Shown here piece by piece: positions 9,412 to 17,121 of a stretch of DNA of 64,000 nt. Within the stretch, counting starts at the first letter, position 1; every line of letters starts with the position of its first letter. The DNA is from Flavobacteriales bacterium. Its GTDB lineage: Bacteria > Bacteroidota > Bacteroidia > Flavobacteriales_F > PHOS-HE28. The stretch spans positions 1-64,000 of the forward strand of contig JAEUTA010000003.1 in NCBI GenBank assembly GCA_016788205.1. Reading direction: 5' to 3'. Below the pieces are notes generated by a model, which made no database searches, had not been told where the DNA came from, and worked only from the letters and a program-made list of their open reading frames with translations. The position numbers and the translations under genes were made by a program.

Positions 9412-9963
9412 TCACCCCTGTTTCGTCAGCTGCACTTCGCAGCTGATGCGCACTTCGTCGCTCACCAGCACACCGCCGGATTCCAAGGCTGCGTTCCAGT
9501 TCAGGTGCCATTCCTTGCGGCTGATCTTGCCGCTGATGGTGACACCGGCCTTGGTGTTGCCCCAAGGGTCCTTGGTCACACCGCCCCATTCCACACCCAG
9601 TACGATGGGTTTGGTGTGGCCGTTGATCGTCAGGTCGCCGATGAGGTCCCAGCTGCCGTCATGGTCCACATCCTTCGTGCCTTTGGAAACGAAGCTGATG
9701 CGTGGGTGCTGTGCGTGATCGAAGAACTCCGCCGTGCGCAGGTGCGCATCGCGCTGTTCGTTGCCGGTGGTGATGCTCTCCACATCGGCCCAGAAGGAGA
9801 TCTTCGCCTTGCTCAGGTCATCGCCTGGGGCATCCACCTCAGCGCCGAACTTCTGGAAGCTGCCGGTCACCGTGGTGATCATCAGGTGCTTCACCTTGAA
9901 CTGTATCTCGCTGTGGACCGGGTCTATGGTCCATTTCGTCAATGTCCGTGTTGCTGTTTCCAT
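9412..9963 (-). CDS. YceI family protein
   Basis: A YceI-type lipocalin-like beta-barrel of 183 residues, a family known to bind isoprenoid-like lipids such as polyprenyl chains. The ATG at 9963 gives METATRTLTKWTIDPVHSEI; WTIDPVHSEIQFKVKHLM is the family N-terminal signature and IGDLTINGHTKPIVLGVEW the conserved central strand pair. There is no signal peptide from this start, so a cytoplasmic location is likely; many homologues are periplasmic. The longer frame to 10104 would run into the pirin gene and is rejected. It lies 56 bases downstream of the pirin gene on the same strand and the two may be co-transcribed. The specific ligand is unknown. Confidence 0.9.
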   Translation of the reverse strand: METATRTLTKWTIDPVHSEIQFKVKHLMITTVTGSFQKFGAEVDAPGDDLSKAKISFWADVESITTGNEQRDAHLRTAEFFDHAQHPRISFVSKGTKDVDHDGSWDLIGDLTINGHTKPIVLGVEWGGVTKDPWGNTKAGVTISGKISRKEWHLNWNAALESGGVLVSDEVRISCEVQLTKQG

Positions 9964-9974
9964 GGTTTGTCGGT

Positions 9975-9989
9975 CCGGGCTTGACCCGG
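9975..9989. repeat. Short GC palindrome between pirin and yceI
   Basis: CCGGG-CTTGA-CCCGG, a 5-bp stem with a 5-base loop. It resembles dispersed CCGGGCTTGACCCGG-type palindromes seen in many bacterial genomes. No T-run follows on the minus strand, so it is a weak terminator candidate; it may be a repeat element or an mRNA hairpin. Confidence 0.4.
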
Positions 9990-10019
9990 GGTCGTGTTGT
10001 TGGTGTTCTGTTTTCGTTC

Positions 10020-10877
10020 TTAGTTGAGTTCCATCGGCACGTCCATCAACAGGATGCGCGCGCCGTTCGTGCCTGTAGTGATGTCCAGCTTCTCCACATC
10101 CCACACGCCCAAGCCATCGCGTTGCGCCAAGATCTGGCCGTTGATCGTGGCTTCACCCTCGATGATGAAGGCATACACCCCGTTGCCCTTGCGTTTCACG
10201 GCATAGTCCACCTTGCGACCAGCATCGAAGCGGCCGAGGTTGAACCAGGCATCCTGGTGTACCCACATGCCGGCATCATCCGGGCTGGGGGAGAGGACTT
10301 GTTCGAAGGCGTTGTCGCCGGCTTTGGGGTCGAGCCCGATCTGACCATAGCGCGGTGTCACGTTCCGCTGGCGTGGGAACATCCAGATCTGCAGCAGGCG
10401 CAGCTCGGCGTCGGCCTTGTGGTTGAATTCGCTGTGGGTGATGCCCGTGCCGGCGCTCATCACCTGCACTTCTCCAGCACCGATGGTGCCGCTGTTGCCC
10501 ATGCTGTCCTTGTGCGCCACGGTACCCGAAAGGGGGATGGTCACGATCTCCATGTTGTCGTGCGGGTGCGTGCCGAAGCCGCGGCCAGCCGCGATCACGT
10601 CATCGTTGAGCACACGCAGCACACCGAAGTGCATGCGATCCGGATCGTAGTAGTTGGCGAAGCTGAAGGTGTGATGGGCGTTGAGCCAACCGTGGTCGGC
10701 GTGCCCGCGGGTGGAGGCCCGATGCAATACCATGTTGTTCATGACTCGTGCGTTCTCTGAGGGTAAATGGTTGAAACCGACCACCTCCTTCTCCGAAGGT
10801 GTGCTTGCGGCTTTTCCCATGGTGGCCAGCGCGGTGCCGCCCAGTACACTGTTGCGGAGGAAGGTTTTGCGGTCCAT
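10020..10877 (-). CDS. Pirin family cupin protein
   Basis: A 285-residue pirin/YhhW-like bicupin. The N-terminal cupin carries HHTFSFANYYDPDRMHFGVL and the metal-binding cluster GFGTHPHDNMEIVTIPLSG with the later GITHSEFN, matching the metal-site histidines and glutamate of pirins and quercetinase-type YhhW proteins. The ATG at 10877 gives MDRKTFLRNSVLGGTALATMG, which looks like a Tat-type leader with Arg-Lys in place of Arg-Arg, so export is possible. Starts at 10898 or 10922 are open, but a TATATTTG -7 box at 10885-10892 lies within that extension and argues for 10877. The substrate is unknown; members range from redox sensors to flavonol dioxygenases. Confidence 0.88.
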   Translation of the reverse strand: MDRKTFLRNSVLGGTALATMGKAASTPSEKEVVGFNHLPSENARVMNNMVLHRASTRGHADHGWLNAHHTFSFANYYDPDRMHFGVLRVLNDDVIAAGRGFGTHPHDNMEIVTIPLSGTVAHKDSMGNSGTIGAGEVQVMSAGTGITHSEFNHKADAELRLLQIWMFPRQRNVTPRYGQIGLDPKAGDNAFEQVLSPSPDDAGMWVHQDAWFNLGRFDAGRKVDYAVKRKGNGVYAFIIEGEATINGQILAQRDGLGVWDVEKLDITTGTNGARILLMDVPMELN

Positions 10878-10884
10878 GACGATG

Positions 10885-10892
10885 CAAATATA
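10885..10892 (-). promoter_or_regulatory. Putative pirin promoter -7 box, start-proximal
   Basis: Reads TATATTTG on the minus strand, a perfect TAnnTTTG match. Only 7 bases separate it from the ATG at 10877, so transcription would begin at or next to the start codon, giving a leaderless mRNA. No TTG at the -33 position is evident. Confidence 0.5.
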
Positions 10893-11109
10893 TTCCATGG
10901 AAAATAAATACGTGGTGATCATTGCGGCAAACTTGGAGGCTTATCGTGCCGTTCCCTCCGCATAGTTGCCCGTTCCCTGTGCCAATGCGCATCGCACACG
11001 AGCAAGCTTCACGACCGCGTTAGCCTTGCCGCCCCGTATCACTCTTGGAGCCAGCCTACGATCCGTGCCAGTTAACCTACAGGTCACATGGTCCGAAAGC
11101 GATACTTGC

Positions 11110-11117
11110 TATGTTTG
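11110..11117 (+). promoter_or_regulatory. Putative exbB operon promoter -7 box
   Basis: TATGTTTG, a perfect TAnnTTTG match, 75 bases before the exbB ATG. A -33 TTG at the expected spacing is not obvious. Confidence 0.5.
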
Positions 11118-11192
11118 ACCCCCGCCGTTCCGACAGCTTGAGCGGCAAACTTCCTACGCCAACAACTACACCCTTACTTTAAGACGACCCCA

Positions 11193-12005
11193 ATGAGCAA
11201 CGTGAAGAGCGGGAAAGCGAACACTCTGTTCGTAGCCCTTGTGTTCATCATCGTACCGATCATCAGCGCGTGCATCTACGCGTTCGTACTGGGCGACCCG
11301 GCCAACTTCCAGAACAATGACCCTGTGCATGGGCATCCGGTGGACGTGAATCCGGGCAAGCTGTATGGAACGATCTACAAGGGCGGGTTCATCGTTCCCA
11401 TCCTGATCAGCATCAACTTGTTCGTCATCATCTTCGCCGTTGAGCGATTCATCACATTGGGTCGTGCAAAAGGCAAGGGTCGTATCGACGAGTTCATCGT
11501 GAACGTGCGCCAGCACCTGGCCAACGATGACGTGGACAAGGCCGTTGCCGTATGCGACGAGCAGCAGGGCTCCGTGGCCAATGTGATGCGCAGTGGCCTG
11601 GAGCGCTACAAGACCGTGCTGTACGATGCATCGCACGATAAGGAGACCCGCCTGCAAGCCGTGAAGCAGGAGTTGGAGGAAGCCACCGCACTGGAGTTGC
11701 CCATGCTCAGCAAGAACATGGTCATCCTCTCCACCTGCGCCAGTATCTCCACCCTGTTGGGTCTTATCGGAACCGTACTCGGGATGATCCGGGCGTTCAG
11801 CGCACTGGCCTCTTCGGGCACGCCTGACGCTACCGCCCTCTCCACCGGTATCTCCGAGGCCCTGATCAACACTGCCTTCGGTATCGGTGGATCCACACTG
11901 GCCATCATCTTCTTCAACTACTTCAGCAGCCGGATCGACTCCATCACCCATGGTATCGATGAGGCCGGTTTCAGCGTGAGCCAGACCCTGGCCAACCGCA
12001 AGTAG
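11193..12005 (+). CDS. exbB: ExbB/TolQ-type proton channel subunit
   Basis: Inner-membrane subunit of the proton-motive-force-driven motor that energises TonB-dependent outer-membrane transport. It has 270 residues with a short N-terminal helix (about 11-33), a second helix at 64-84 (GGFIVPILISINLFVIIFA), a long cytoplasmic loop, and the MotA/TolQ/ExbB core ISTLLGLIGTVLGMIRAFSAL and GISEALINTAFGIGGSTLAI towards the C-terminus. The ATG at 11193 is the first in frame. It heads a plus-strand cluster with two exbD genes and tonB, the usual Bacteroidota order. A perfect palindrome begins directly after its stop, which may set its expression apart from the downstream genes. Confidence 0.95.
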   Translation: MSNVKSGKANTLFVALVFIIVPIISACIYAFVLGDPANFQNNDPVHGHPVDVNPGKLYGTIYKGGFIVPILISINLFVIIFAVERFITLGRAKGKGRIDEFIVNVRQHLANDDVDKAVAVCDEQQGSVANVMRSGLERYKTVLYDASHDKETRLQAVKQELEEATALELPMLSKNMVILSTCASISTLLGLIGTVLGMIRAFSALASSGTPDATALSTGISEALINTAFGIGGSTLAIIFFNYFSSRIDSITHGIDEAGFSVSQTLANRK

Positions 12006-12025
12006 GGGCGGAAGATCTTCCGCCC
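12006..12025 (+). other. Perfect palindrome hairpin between exbB and exbD
   Basis: GGGCGGAAGATCTTCCGCCC begins at the base after the exbB stop. It folds as an 8-bp stem with a GATC loop (or 10 bp with no loop). No T-run follows, so a mRNA-stabilising 3' hairpin or partial attenuator is more likely than a full terminator. Confidence 0.6.
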
Positions 12026-12071
12026 GCTTGCGGTCGCGGTGGATCGTCCTATACCATAAACAAGAAGCAGC

Positions 12072-12701
12072 ATGTCAAAGATCAAAATGCCGAAGAGCAG
12101 TCCAGCACTGGACATGACTCCGATGGTTGACCTTGCCTTCCTGTTGGTGACCTTCTTCATGCTCACGGCCCAGTTCCGTCCAGAAGAAGCAGTGGCTGTG
12201 GACACGCCATCGTCCATGTCCCAGTCAACCATCCCCACGGAGAACATGATGACCATCGTGGTGGATACCACCGGCAAGGTGTTCTGGGATTTCACGGACA
12301 AGAAGATGCGGGTCGCCGTGCTCGAAAAGCTCGGTGAGCGTGTGAACTATGTCCCTACGGAAGAGGAGAAGATGAAATTCGTGAACGCAGGTCCTGTCGG
12401 GGTTCCCATTCAGGACCTGAAGGCGTTGCTCTCCCTGGAGACCGGCGCCGAGCGCAAGGCGTTCATGGCCAGCCACGAGGGCATTCCGGTGGACAGCACC
12501 AACAACCAGTTGTTCGAGTGGATCAGCGTAACGCGCAACATCTTCTGGAACGATGCCGGACACAACCCGGTGGTGGCGCTGAAGGCCGATGGCAACACCA
12601 ACTACAGCAGCGTTGCCGATGTGATCAGGACCTTTCAGGCTCCAGGCGTCATGATCAGCAAGTTCAAGATGATCACCGACCTCGAGGCGTCGAGGATGTA
12701 A
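12072..12701 (+). CDS. exbD: ExbD/TolR-type biopolymer transport protein, first copy
   Basis: Single-pass inner-membrane partner of ExbB in the TonB motor. The N-terminus has the family hallmark LDMTPMVDLAFLLVTFFMLTAQF at about residues 16-38, in which the Asp of MVDLAF is the proton-translocating residue. At 209 residues it is much longer than the 140 or so of proteobacterial ExbD, because of a long periplasmic part containing an inserted segment rich in charged residues (about 95-150). Such extended ExbDs are common in Bacteroidota. It lies 66 bases after exbB, a gap filled by a hairpin. The following gene is a second, divergent ExbD, so the two may form a heteromeric peg. Confidence 0.93.
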   Translation: MSKIKMPKSSPALDMTPMVDLAFLLVTFFMLTAQFRPEEAVAVDTPSSMSQSTIPTENMMTIVVDTTGKVFWDFTDKKMRVAVLEKLGERVNYVPTEEEKMKFVNAGPVGVPIQDLKALLSLETGAERKAFMASHEGIPVDSTNNQLFEWISVTRNIFWNDAGHNPVVALKADGNTNYSSVADVIRTFQAPGVMISKFKMITDLEASRM

Positions 12702-12714
12702 CGAACCGATCGAA

Positions 12715-12750
12715 CCTTCGGCGCGCTGGCTTGTACAGCTTGTTCGAAGG
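12715..12750 (+). other. Possible intercistronic hairpin between the two exbD genes
   Basis: CCTTCG (12715-12720) pairs with CGAAGG (12745-12750), with an inner GCTG/CAGC pairing in the loop. No T-run follows. It lies wholly in the gap between the exbD genes, so it could affect message stability. The evidence is weak. Confidence 0.3.
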
Positions 12751-12770
12751 GCCGACAAAAGACAGACACC

Positions 12771-13412
12771 ATGGCACAAGTACCAGAAGGTGGTGGTGGA
12801 GGCGGAGGAAAAGGAAAGAAGCGCGCCAAGAAGGGCAGTACGCACATCGACATGACGCCGATGGTGGACTTGGCCTTCCTGCTGCTCACCTTCTTCATCC
12901 TCACCACCACGATGTACAAGCCGAGCTCGCTGCAGATGACGTATCCCGTCCCGCCGAAGCCGGATGATCCGCCCCCACCGCCAACGCAGTTGAGCAATGC
13001 CGTAACGCTGCTACTCACCAAGAACGACCAGATCTTCTACTACAAGGGTGAATTCCGCAAAGAAGCCACTGAGAAAGGACCACCCACCACGCTCACGCAG
13101 ACCAACTTCAAGGATGTGCAGAAACTTTTGGTGGAGAACAACAAGCAGACCGTTGCCAAGCTGAACGAGGTGGCCAAGGAGTTCAACGAAAAGAAGATCA
13201 CCGAGGACGAGTACAACGAGAAGCGCAAAGCCATCAAAGGCGACAAGGACAACCTGAAGGCCATCATCAAGACCGATGCGGATGCCAAGTACCGCAACAT
13301 GATCGATATGGTCGACGAGATGGACATCAGCGGTATCGGTTCCTACGGCGTGGTGGACAAGCTGAAGCCCGAGGAACAGGCATTGTTGGACGTTGAAAAA
13401 GCAAAGCTCTGA
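12771..13412 (+). CDS. exbD: ExbD/TolR-type biopolymer transport protein, second copy
   Basis: Second ExbD-like subunit of 213 residues. After a Gly-rich start (VPEGGGGGGGKGKKRAKKG) comes HIDMTPMVDLAFLLLTFFIL, the transmembrane helix with the conserved Asp, followed by a Pro-rich stretch (PVPPKPDDPPPPPTQ) at about 62-76. A Lys/Glu-rich, probably helical insertion (about 120-175, FNEKKITEDEYNEKRK) precedes the C-terminal fold ISGIGSYGVVDKLKPEEQAL. It is paralogous to the preceding gene but differs in its N-terminal basic and Gly-rich tail. It lies 3 bases before tonB, so translation is probably coupled. Having two ExbD types for one ExbB is the usual arrangement in this phylum. Confidence 0.92.
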   Translation: MAQVPEGGGGGGGKGKKRAKKGSTHIDMTPMVDLAFLLLTFFILTTTMYKPSSLQMTYPVPPKPDDPPPPPTQLSNAVTLLLTKNDQIFYYKGEFRKEATEKGPPTTLTQTNFKDVQKLLVENNKQTVAKLNEVAKEFNEKKITEDEYNEKRKAIKGDKDNLKAIIKTDADAKYRNMIDMVDEMDISGIGSYGVVDKLKPEEQALLDVEKAKL

Positions 13413-13415
13413 GCC

Positions 13416-14243
13416 ATGGAATACCTAGCTATCGGCTTACTGCTCCTCATCACCGGTCTGATGGTGGTGGATATGAGCTGGAACAACATCCTCGCACCGG
13501 CGCGCAATGCCATGGTCTTCGAGGAGCGCCACCAGGACTACGGGGCGTTCGTGCTTCGTCGTGACTATGTCCGCAACCTCCTCATCGCGTTCTTCGGTTC
13601 GGTGCTCTTTTTCGGCCTGGCCATCTACACGCCCAAGATCATCGCTGCCATGAGCGGTGAAGAGGAAGTGGTGGAGGCGAAGAAGATCGTGGATGTGAAC
13701 CTTGATCTCTTCGAAGAGGAGAAGAAGGACGAACCACCTCCTCCTCCAGTAGAACCCCCTCCGCCGGTCAAGATCGAGAGCGTGCAATTCACACAGCTCG
13801 AGGCCGTGGATGAGCCCGTGGAAGAACCACCGCCCACGCAGGAGACCCTCGTGGAAACCAATGCTGGCGTGGTCACACAAGATGGGGCCAAGGTGGACGA
13901 ACCGCCGCCCGTGGTGGAGGAAGAGCCACAGATCTTCACCATTGTGGAAGAGATGCCGTCCTTCCCGGGGGGAGAGAAGGAACTCTTCAAGTACTTGGAG
14001 AAGACAATGAAATATCCGCCCATGGCCCAGGATGCGGGGATCAAAGGCACCGTTTACGTGACCTTCGTTGTCGATGGACAAGGCAAGGTGCGCGATCCCA
14101 AAGTGCTTCGTGGGATCGGTGGTGGTTGCGATGAAGAGGCGATCCGCGTCATCAAGGCCATGCCTCCATGGGAGCCGGGCAAACAGCGCGGCAAACCCGT
14201 GCAGGTGCAGTTCAACATGCCGATAAAATTCACACTGCGCTGA
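13416..14243 (+). CDS. tonB: Energy transducer TonB
   Basis: Links the ExbB-ExbD motor to outer-membrane TonB-dependent receptors. The protein has a membrane helix at about 51-70 (NLLIAFFGSVLFFGLAIYTP), an acidic/proline-rich spacer (EEKKDEPPPPPVEPPPPVK), and a C-terminal TonB fold at about 190-275 with YPPMAQDAGIKGTVYVTFVV and AMPPWEPGKQRGKPV. The ATG at 13416 adds a second hydrophobic helix (YLAIGLLLLITGLMVV) that would change the topology. A later ATG at 13473 (MSWNNILAPARNAMVFEER) gives the single-anchor form usual in Bacteroidota, so the start is uncertain. A strong terminator follows the stop. Confidence 0.92.
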   Translation: MEYLAIGLLLLITGLMVVDMSWNNILAPARNAMVFEERHQDYGAFVLRRDYVRNLLIAFFGSVLFFGLAIYTPKIIAAMSGEEEVVEAKKIVDVNLDLFEEEKKDEPPPPPVEPPPPVKIESVQFTQLEAVDEPVEEPPPTQETLVETNAGVVTQDGAKVDEPPPVVEEEPQIFTIVEEMPSFPGGEKELFKYLEKTMKYPPMAQDAGIKGTVYVTFVVDGQGKVRDPKVLRGIGGGCDEEAIRVIKAMPPWEPGKQRGKPVQVQFNMPIKFTLR

Positions 14244-14253
14244 TCGACACAAC

Positions 14254-14286
14254 GAAGAGCGGCCGACCAGCCGCTCTTCTTCTTTT
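14254..14286 (+). terminator. Rho-independent terminator after tonB
   Basis: GAAGAGCGGC (14254-14263) pairs perfectly with GCCGCTCTTC (14270-14279) around a 6-base loop, followed by TTCTTTT. This separates the exbB-tonB block from the next three genes and rules out the long frame from 14168. Confidence 0.85.
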
Positions 14287-14293
14287 GCGGCCC

Positions 14294-14494
14294 ATGTCTT
14301 TCGGAAACATCTCGCGCTTGCTCATGTCGTTGCTGTATGTGTGTGGAGGGGGCATGTTCCTGTTCACGGATATGCTGAAGGACCGCATCTCCCAGAACCG
14401 CATGCCCATCGGTGGAGTGCTGTTGGGCTACGGCATCGTACGCCTGTTCATGTGGTGGCGCTGGTATAAGGCCCAGGAACAAGCCAAGGCATGA
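14294..14494 (+). CDS. Small two-helix membrane protein
   Basis: A 66-residue protein starting at ATG 14294 (MSFGNISRLLMSLLYVCGG), just after the terminator. It has two hydrophobic helices, at about 6-27 and 37-55, joined by a short charged loop (DMLKDRISQNR), and ends in a charged tail (KAQEQAKA). Its stop overlaps the start of the PstS-like gene (ATGA), showing tight coupling. I do not recognise a named family. Its place between tonB and a PstS-like lipoprotein suggests an envelope role tied to these genes. Confidence 0.7.
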   Translation: MSFGNISRLLMSLLYVCGGGMFLFTDMLKDRISQNRMPIGGVLLGYGIVRLFMWWRWYKAQEQAKA

Positions 14495-15375
14495 GGCCGC
14501 TGCTTCCCATCGCCATCTTGCTGTTCGCGGCTTGCCAAGGCAAGGCTCCCGACCCCAAGCGCGACGATGTGCCCACCAAGGGCGATATCGTCATCGTGGC
14601 GGACAAGGATCTGGAGCGCATTATCGATTCCGAGCGCTACGTCTTCGAGAGCGTTTATGCCGACGCCAAGGTGCGTGTACATTACCTGCCTGAGGCCCTG
14701 CTGCGCGAGGCCATGAAGAGCGACTCGGTGCGTGTGGTGTTCACTACGTGCCTACCTGGGGCTGATGAAGTTGCATTCTTCCGCTCGCGCAACCTGTTCC
14801 CGGATGATGTTCCGATCTTGACCGATGCCATTGCCGTGGTGAAAGCCCCAGGCGCGGTGGTTGACAGCTTGAGCCTTGATGATCTACGCAACGCGCTGAC
14901 CGGGAAAAGACCCGGACATGTCTTCTTCGAAGATGCCCGGGGTGGTGTCGTGCGCACGGTGGTTGATTCCTTGCTCGCGGGCCAGGCGGACGCACTGAAG
15001 AACGTTTCGGCAGTAGGGGATCTGGACAGTCTGTTGAGTCGCCTCGCACGGACTCCGGATGGCATCGGCCTCATCTCCTTCGCCCGCATCAGCGATCTGG
15101 ACGACCCGGCTTGCAAGGCACTGCGCGAACGGCTGACTTTGTGTAGCCTGACCGCGGATGGGAAGACCTACGTGCTGCCGAACCAGAACACCATCGCCGG
15201 GAAGGAATACCCGCTGTGCCGCAAGCTGTACGCTGTGCTGAAAGAGGGAAAAACGGGCCTTGGCACCGGTTTTGTTTCCTTTGTGGCCGGCCATAAGGGC
15301 CAGCGTATCATCCTCAAGACCGGCCTAGCGCCGCAGACCATTCCCGGTCGGGATGTGGAACTGGTGACGAACTAA
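14491..15375 (+). CDS. PstS-like phosphate-type substrate-binding lipoprotein
   Basis: A 294-residue lipoprotein: MRPLLPIAILLFAACQGK carries a lipobox with Cys at about 15. The mature part resembles PstS/PBP-like type II binding proteins (DKDLERIIDSERYVFES, PILTDAIAVVKAP, LSLDDLRNALTGK, GIGLISFARISDLDD). No PstABC transporter genes are next to it, so import of phosphate is not implied. In Bacteroidota such a protein commonly follows exbB-exbD-tonB and precedes a TPR protein, exactly as here. It overlaps the small membrane gene by 4 bases, and the TPR gene starts 4 bases after its stop. Its role in or beside the TonB system is unknown. Confidence 0.82.
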   Translation: MRPLLPIAILLFAACQGKAPDPKRDDVPTKGDIVIVADKDLERIIDSERYVFESVYADAKVRVHYLPEALLREAMKSDSVRVVFTTCLPGADEVAFFRSRNLFPDDVPILTDAIAVVKAPGAVVDSLSLDDLRNALTGKRPGHVFFEDARGGVVRTVVDSLLAGQADALKNVSAVGDLDSLLSRLARTPDGIGLISFARISDLDDPACKALRERLTLCSLTADGKTYVLPNQNTIAGKEYPLCRKLYAVLKEGKTGLGTGFVSFVAGHKGQRIILKTGLAPQTIPGRDVELVTN

Positions 15376-15379
15376 GAAC

Positions 15380-17041
15380 ATGAAGCAGAACATCTTCCGT
15401 AACACACTGGTGATCACCGCTTTCGCCGGTGTGTTGAACGTGGGCGCACAGAGCGTCGCTGAAGCCATCACCCTCACCGAGAGCGAGCGTTTCGAACGGG
15501 CAAGTTCGATCTTGCGGGGCCTGTTGCAGACCAACGCGACCGATGGCGAAGCTTGGTTCTACCTCGGGGAGAATTATTTCGAGAACGACCGCGAGGACTC
15601 TGCGGCGTATTGCTACAACAAGGGTGTGGAAGTGAATCCACGTCAACCCTTGAACCACGCCGGCCAAGGCAAAGTGCTTTGGGTGAAAGGTCAACGCGAT
15701 GAGGCCATCGCCAAATTCACGGAGGCGATCACCACGGCCACGGATAAAGCGAACAAGGTCCCGAAGAAGCTGCAGGCGCAGACGCAGCGTGAAGTCGCCG
15801 AAGGCTATGCGAGCGGGAATACACCGGATTGGTCCAAGGCCATGGCGGCTGTGGATGCCGCGATCGGGTTGGACGCCACCGACCCGGAGGCCTACATCCT
15901 GAAAGGAGACATCATGTGGGGTCAGAACCCTACGGATGCCTCAGGCCCTATCGCCTTATACAAGAAGGCTTCAGACCTGCGCACTACGAGCGCAAAGCCG
16001 CTGACCCGCCGTGGTCTGGTGTACCACCGCGCGAAGAACTTCGACGCCGCCATCGTTGAGTACGACAAGGCCATCGCCATCGAGCCTGGTTTCGCACCTG
16101 CGTTCCGTGGGCGCGCCGAATCCTACTTCGGCAAACGCGATTTCCAGAAGGCGAAAGGGGATTATGACGAATACCTCAAACTGAACTCGGGCAGCCAGAG
16201 CGCCATGGTGCGCTATGCGCAGTTCCTATACCTCGTTCAGGACTATAAGCCGTCACTGGACCTGATCAGCAAGTTGCAGTCGACCGGTGTTGACAACAAC
16301 ACCTTGATGCGCATCAAAGGCTACAACCAAGTGGAGCTGAAGGATTCGTTGAACGCGATGGCCACGCTCGACGCCTATTTCGCGAAACAACCACAGGAGA
16401 AGGTGATCCCGAGCGACTTGCAGTACTACGGTCGTGCGGTTGCGCTCACGGGCAATGATTCTCTTGCCGGGGAGAAGATCATGGTGGCCGCAGCCATGCC
16501 GAACGCTGATCCCGAACTCTACATGGAAGCTGGCTCCTACTTCCAGAAAGCGAAGATGTTCGGTCGCGCCGTGGCCGCCTACCAGGCCAAGACGAACTCG
16601 GCTAAAGTGGCCGTGAACGACTGGTACTACCTCGGTGGTGCCGCACAGAAGGCCGGTGCGTACGCGGTGGCCGATATGGCCTGGACGAAGTACATCGAGA
16701 AGCAACCGAACATCTATCAGGGCTATCTCGGTCGCGCGCGTGCCAATGTTGGCCTGGACCCCGATAAGACCACCTGGCAAGCCAAGCCGTTCTTCGAGGA
16801 TGCGCTTCGCAAAATGAAGCCGGAAGAGATCACCGGAAAGGCGGCTAAGGATGCTGAAGAGGCGATGTTCTACCTCGGGTTCTACTCCTTCTACAGTACG
16901 AAGGAGCTGCCCATCGCCAAATGCTGGTTCGAGAAGGTGAAGGGCCTGAACACCGGAACGGAGCGCACCAAGCAATCCAGCGATATGCTTTTGAGCAAAG
17001 AGCTGAAGGATGTGGCGCCGGCTGCCTGTGAGCTTCAATGA
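15380..17041 (+). CDS. Exported tetratricopeptide repeat protein
   Basis: A 553-residue protein with a signal peptide (MKQNIFRNTLVITAFAGVLNVGAQ). Most of the mature chain is helical TPR repeats, for example DGEAWFYLGENYFENDRED, PLTRRGLVYHRAKNFDAAI and FAPAFRGRAESYFGKRDFQ. TPR arrays mount protein partners, so a periplasmic scaffold role is likely. It is the last gene of the run from 14294 and is followed by a strong terminator. The gene order exbB-exbD-exbD-tonB-PstS-TPR recurs in the phylum and argues for a shared job in outer-membrane transport, but no specific function can be read from the sequence. Confidence 0.85.
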   Translation: MKQNIFRNTLVITAFAGVLNVGAQSVAEAITLTESERFERASSILRGLLQTNATDGEAWFYLGENYFENDREDSAAYCYNKGVEVNPRQPLNHAGQGKVLWVKGQRDEAIAKFTEAITTATDKANKVPKKLQAQTQREVAEGYASGNTPDWSKAMAAVDAAIGLDATDPEAYILKGDIMWGQNPTDASGPIALYKKASDLRTTSAKPLTRRGLVYHRAKNFDAAIVEYDKAIAIEPGFAPAFRGRAESYFGKRDFQKAKGDYDEYLKLNSGSQSAMVRYAQFLYLVQDYKPSLDLISKLQSTGVDNNTLMRIKGYNQVELKDSLNAMATLDAYFAKQPQEKVIPSDLQYYGRAVALTGNDSLAGEKIMVAAAMPNADPELYMEAGSYFQKAKMFGRAVAAYQAKTNSAKVAVNDWYYLGGAAQKAGAYAVADMAWTKYIEKQPNIYQGYLGRARANVGLDPDKTTWQAKPFFEDALRKMKPEEITGKAAKDAEEAMFYLGFYSFYSTKELPIAKCWFEKVKGLNTGTERTKQSSDMLLSKELKDVAPAACELQ

Positions 17042-17061
17042 CGATTGATCTCCGTTCGTGG

Positions 17062-17090
17062 AAAGGGGACTTCGGTCCCCTTTCTCTTTT
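17062..17090 (+). terminator. Rho-independent terminator with UUCG tetraloop
   Basis: AAAGGGGAC (17062-17070) and GTCCCCTTT (17075-17083) form a perfect 9-bp stem closed by TTCG, an extra-stable tetraloop, followed by CTCTTTT. It ends the TPR transcript and decides the start of the permease at 17122, because the longer frame from 17038 would translate through it. Confidence 0.92.
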
Positions 17091-17121
17091 GGTGCCGGGC
17101 ATCCGCTTACATTGGGCTTCG

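Larger units (their letters stand above)
10878..11192. other. Divergent intergenic region between pirin and exbB
   Basis: A 315-base gap between divergently transcribed genes. It holds the pirin -7 box at the left and the exbB -7 box at 11110-11117. The part between (about 10893-11109) shows no convincing open frame, tRNA or hairpin terminator. The exbB leader after the predicted start of transcription would be about 70 bases, with no structure I can call. Confidence 0.6.

Noticed and set aside
14491..15375. PstS-like gene as evidence for a phosphate ABC transporter
   Set aside because: No pstA, pstB, pstC or phoU genes are nearby; the position after tonB points to a different role.
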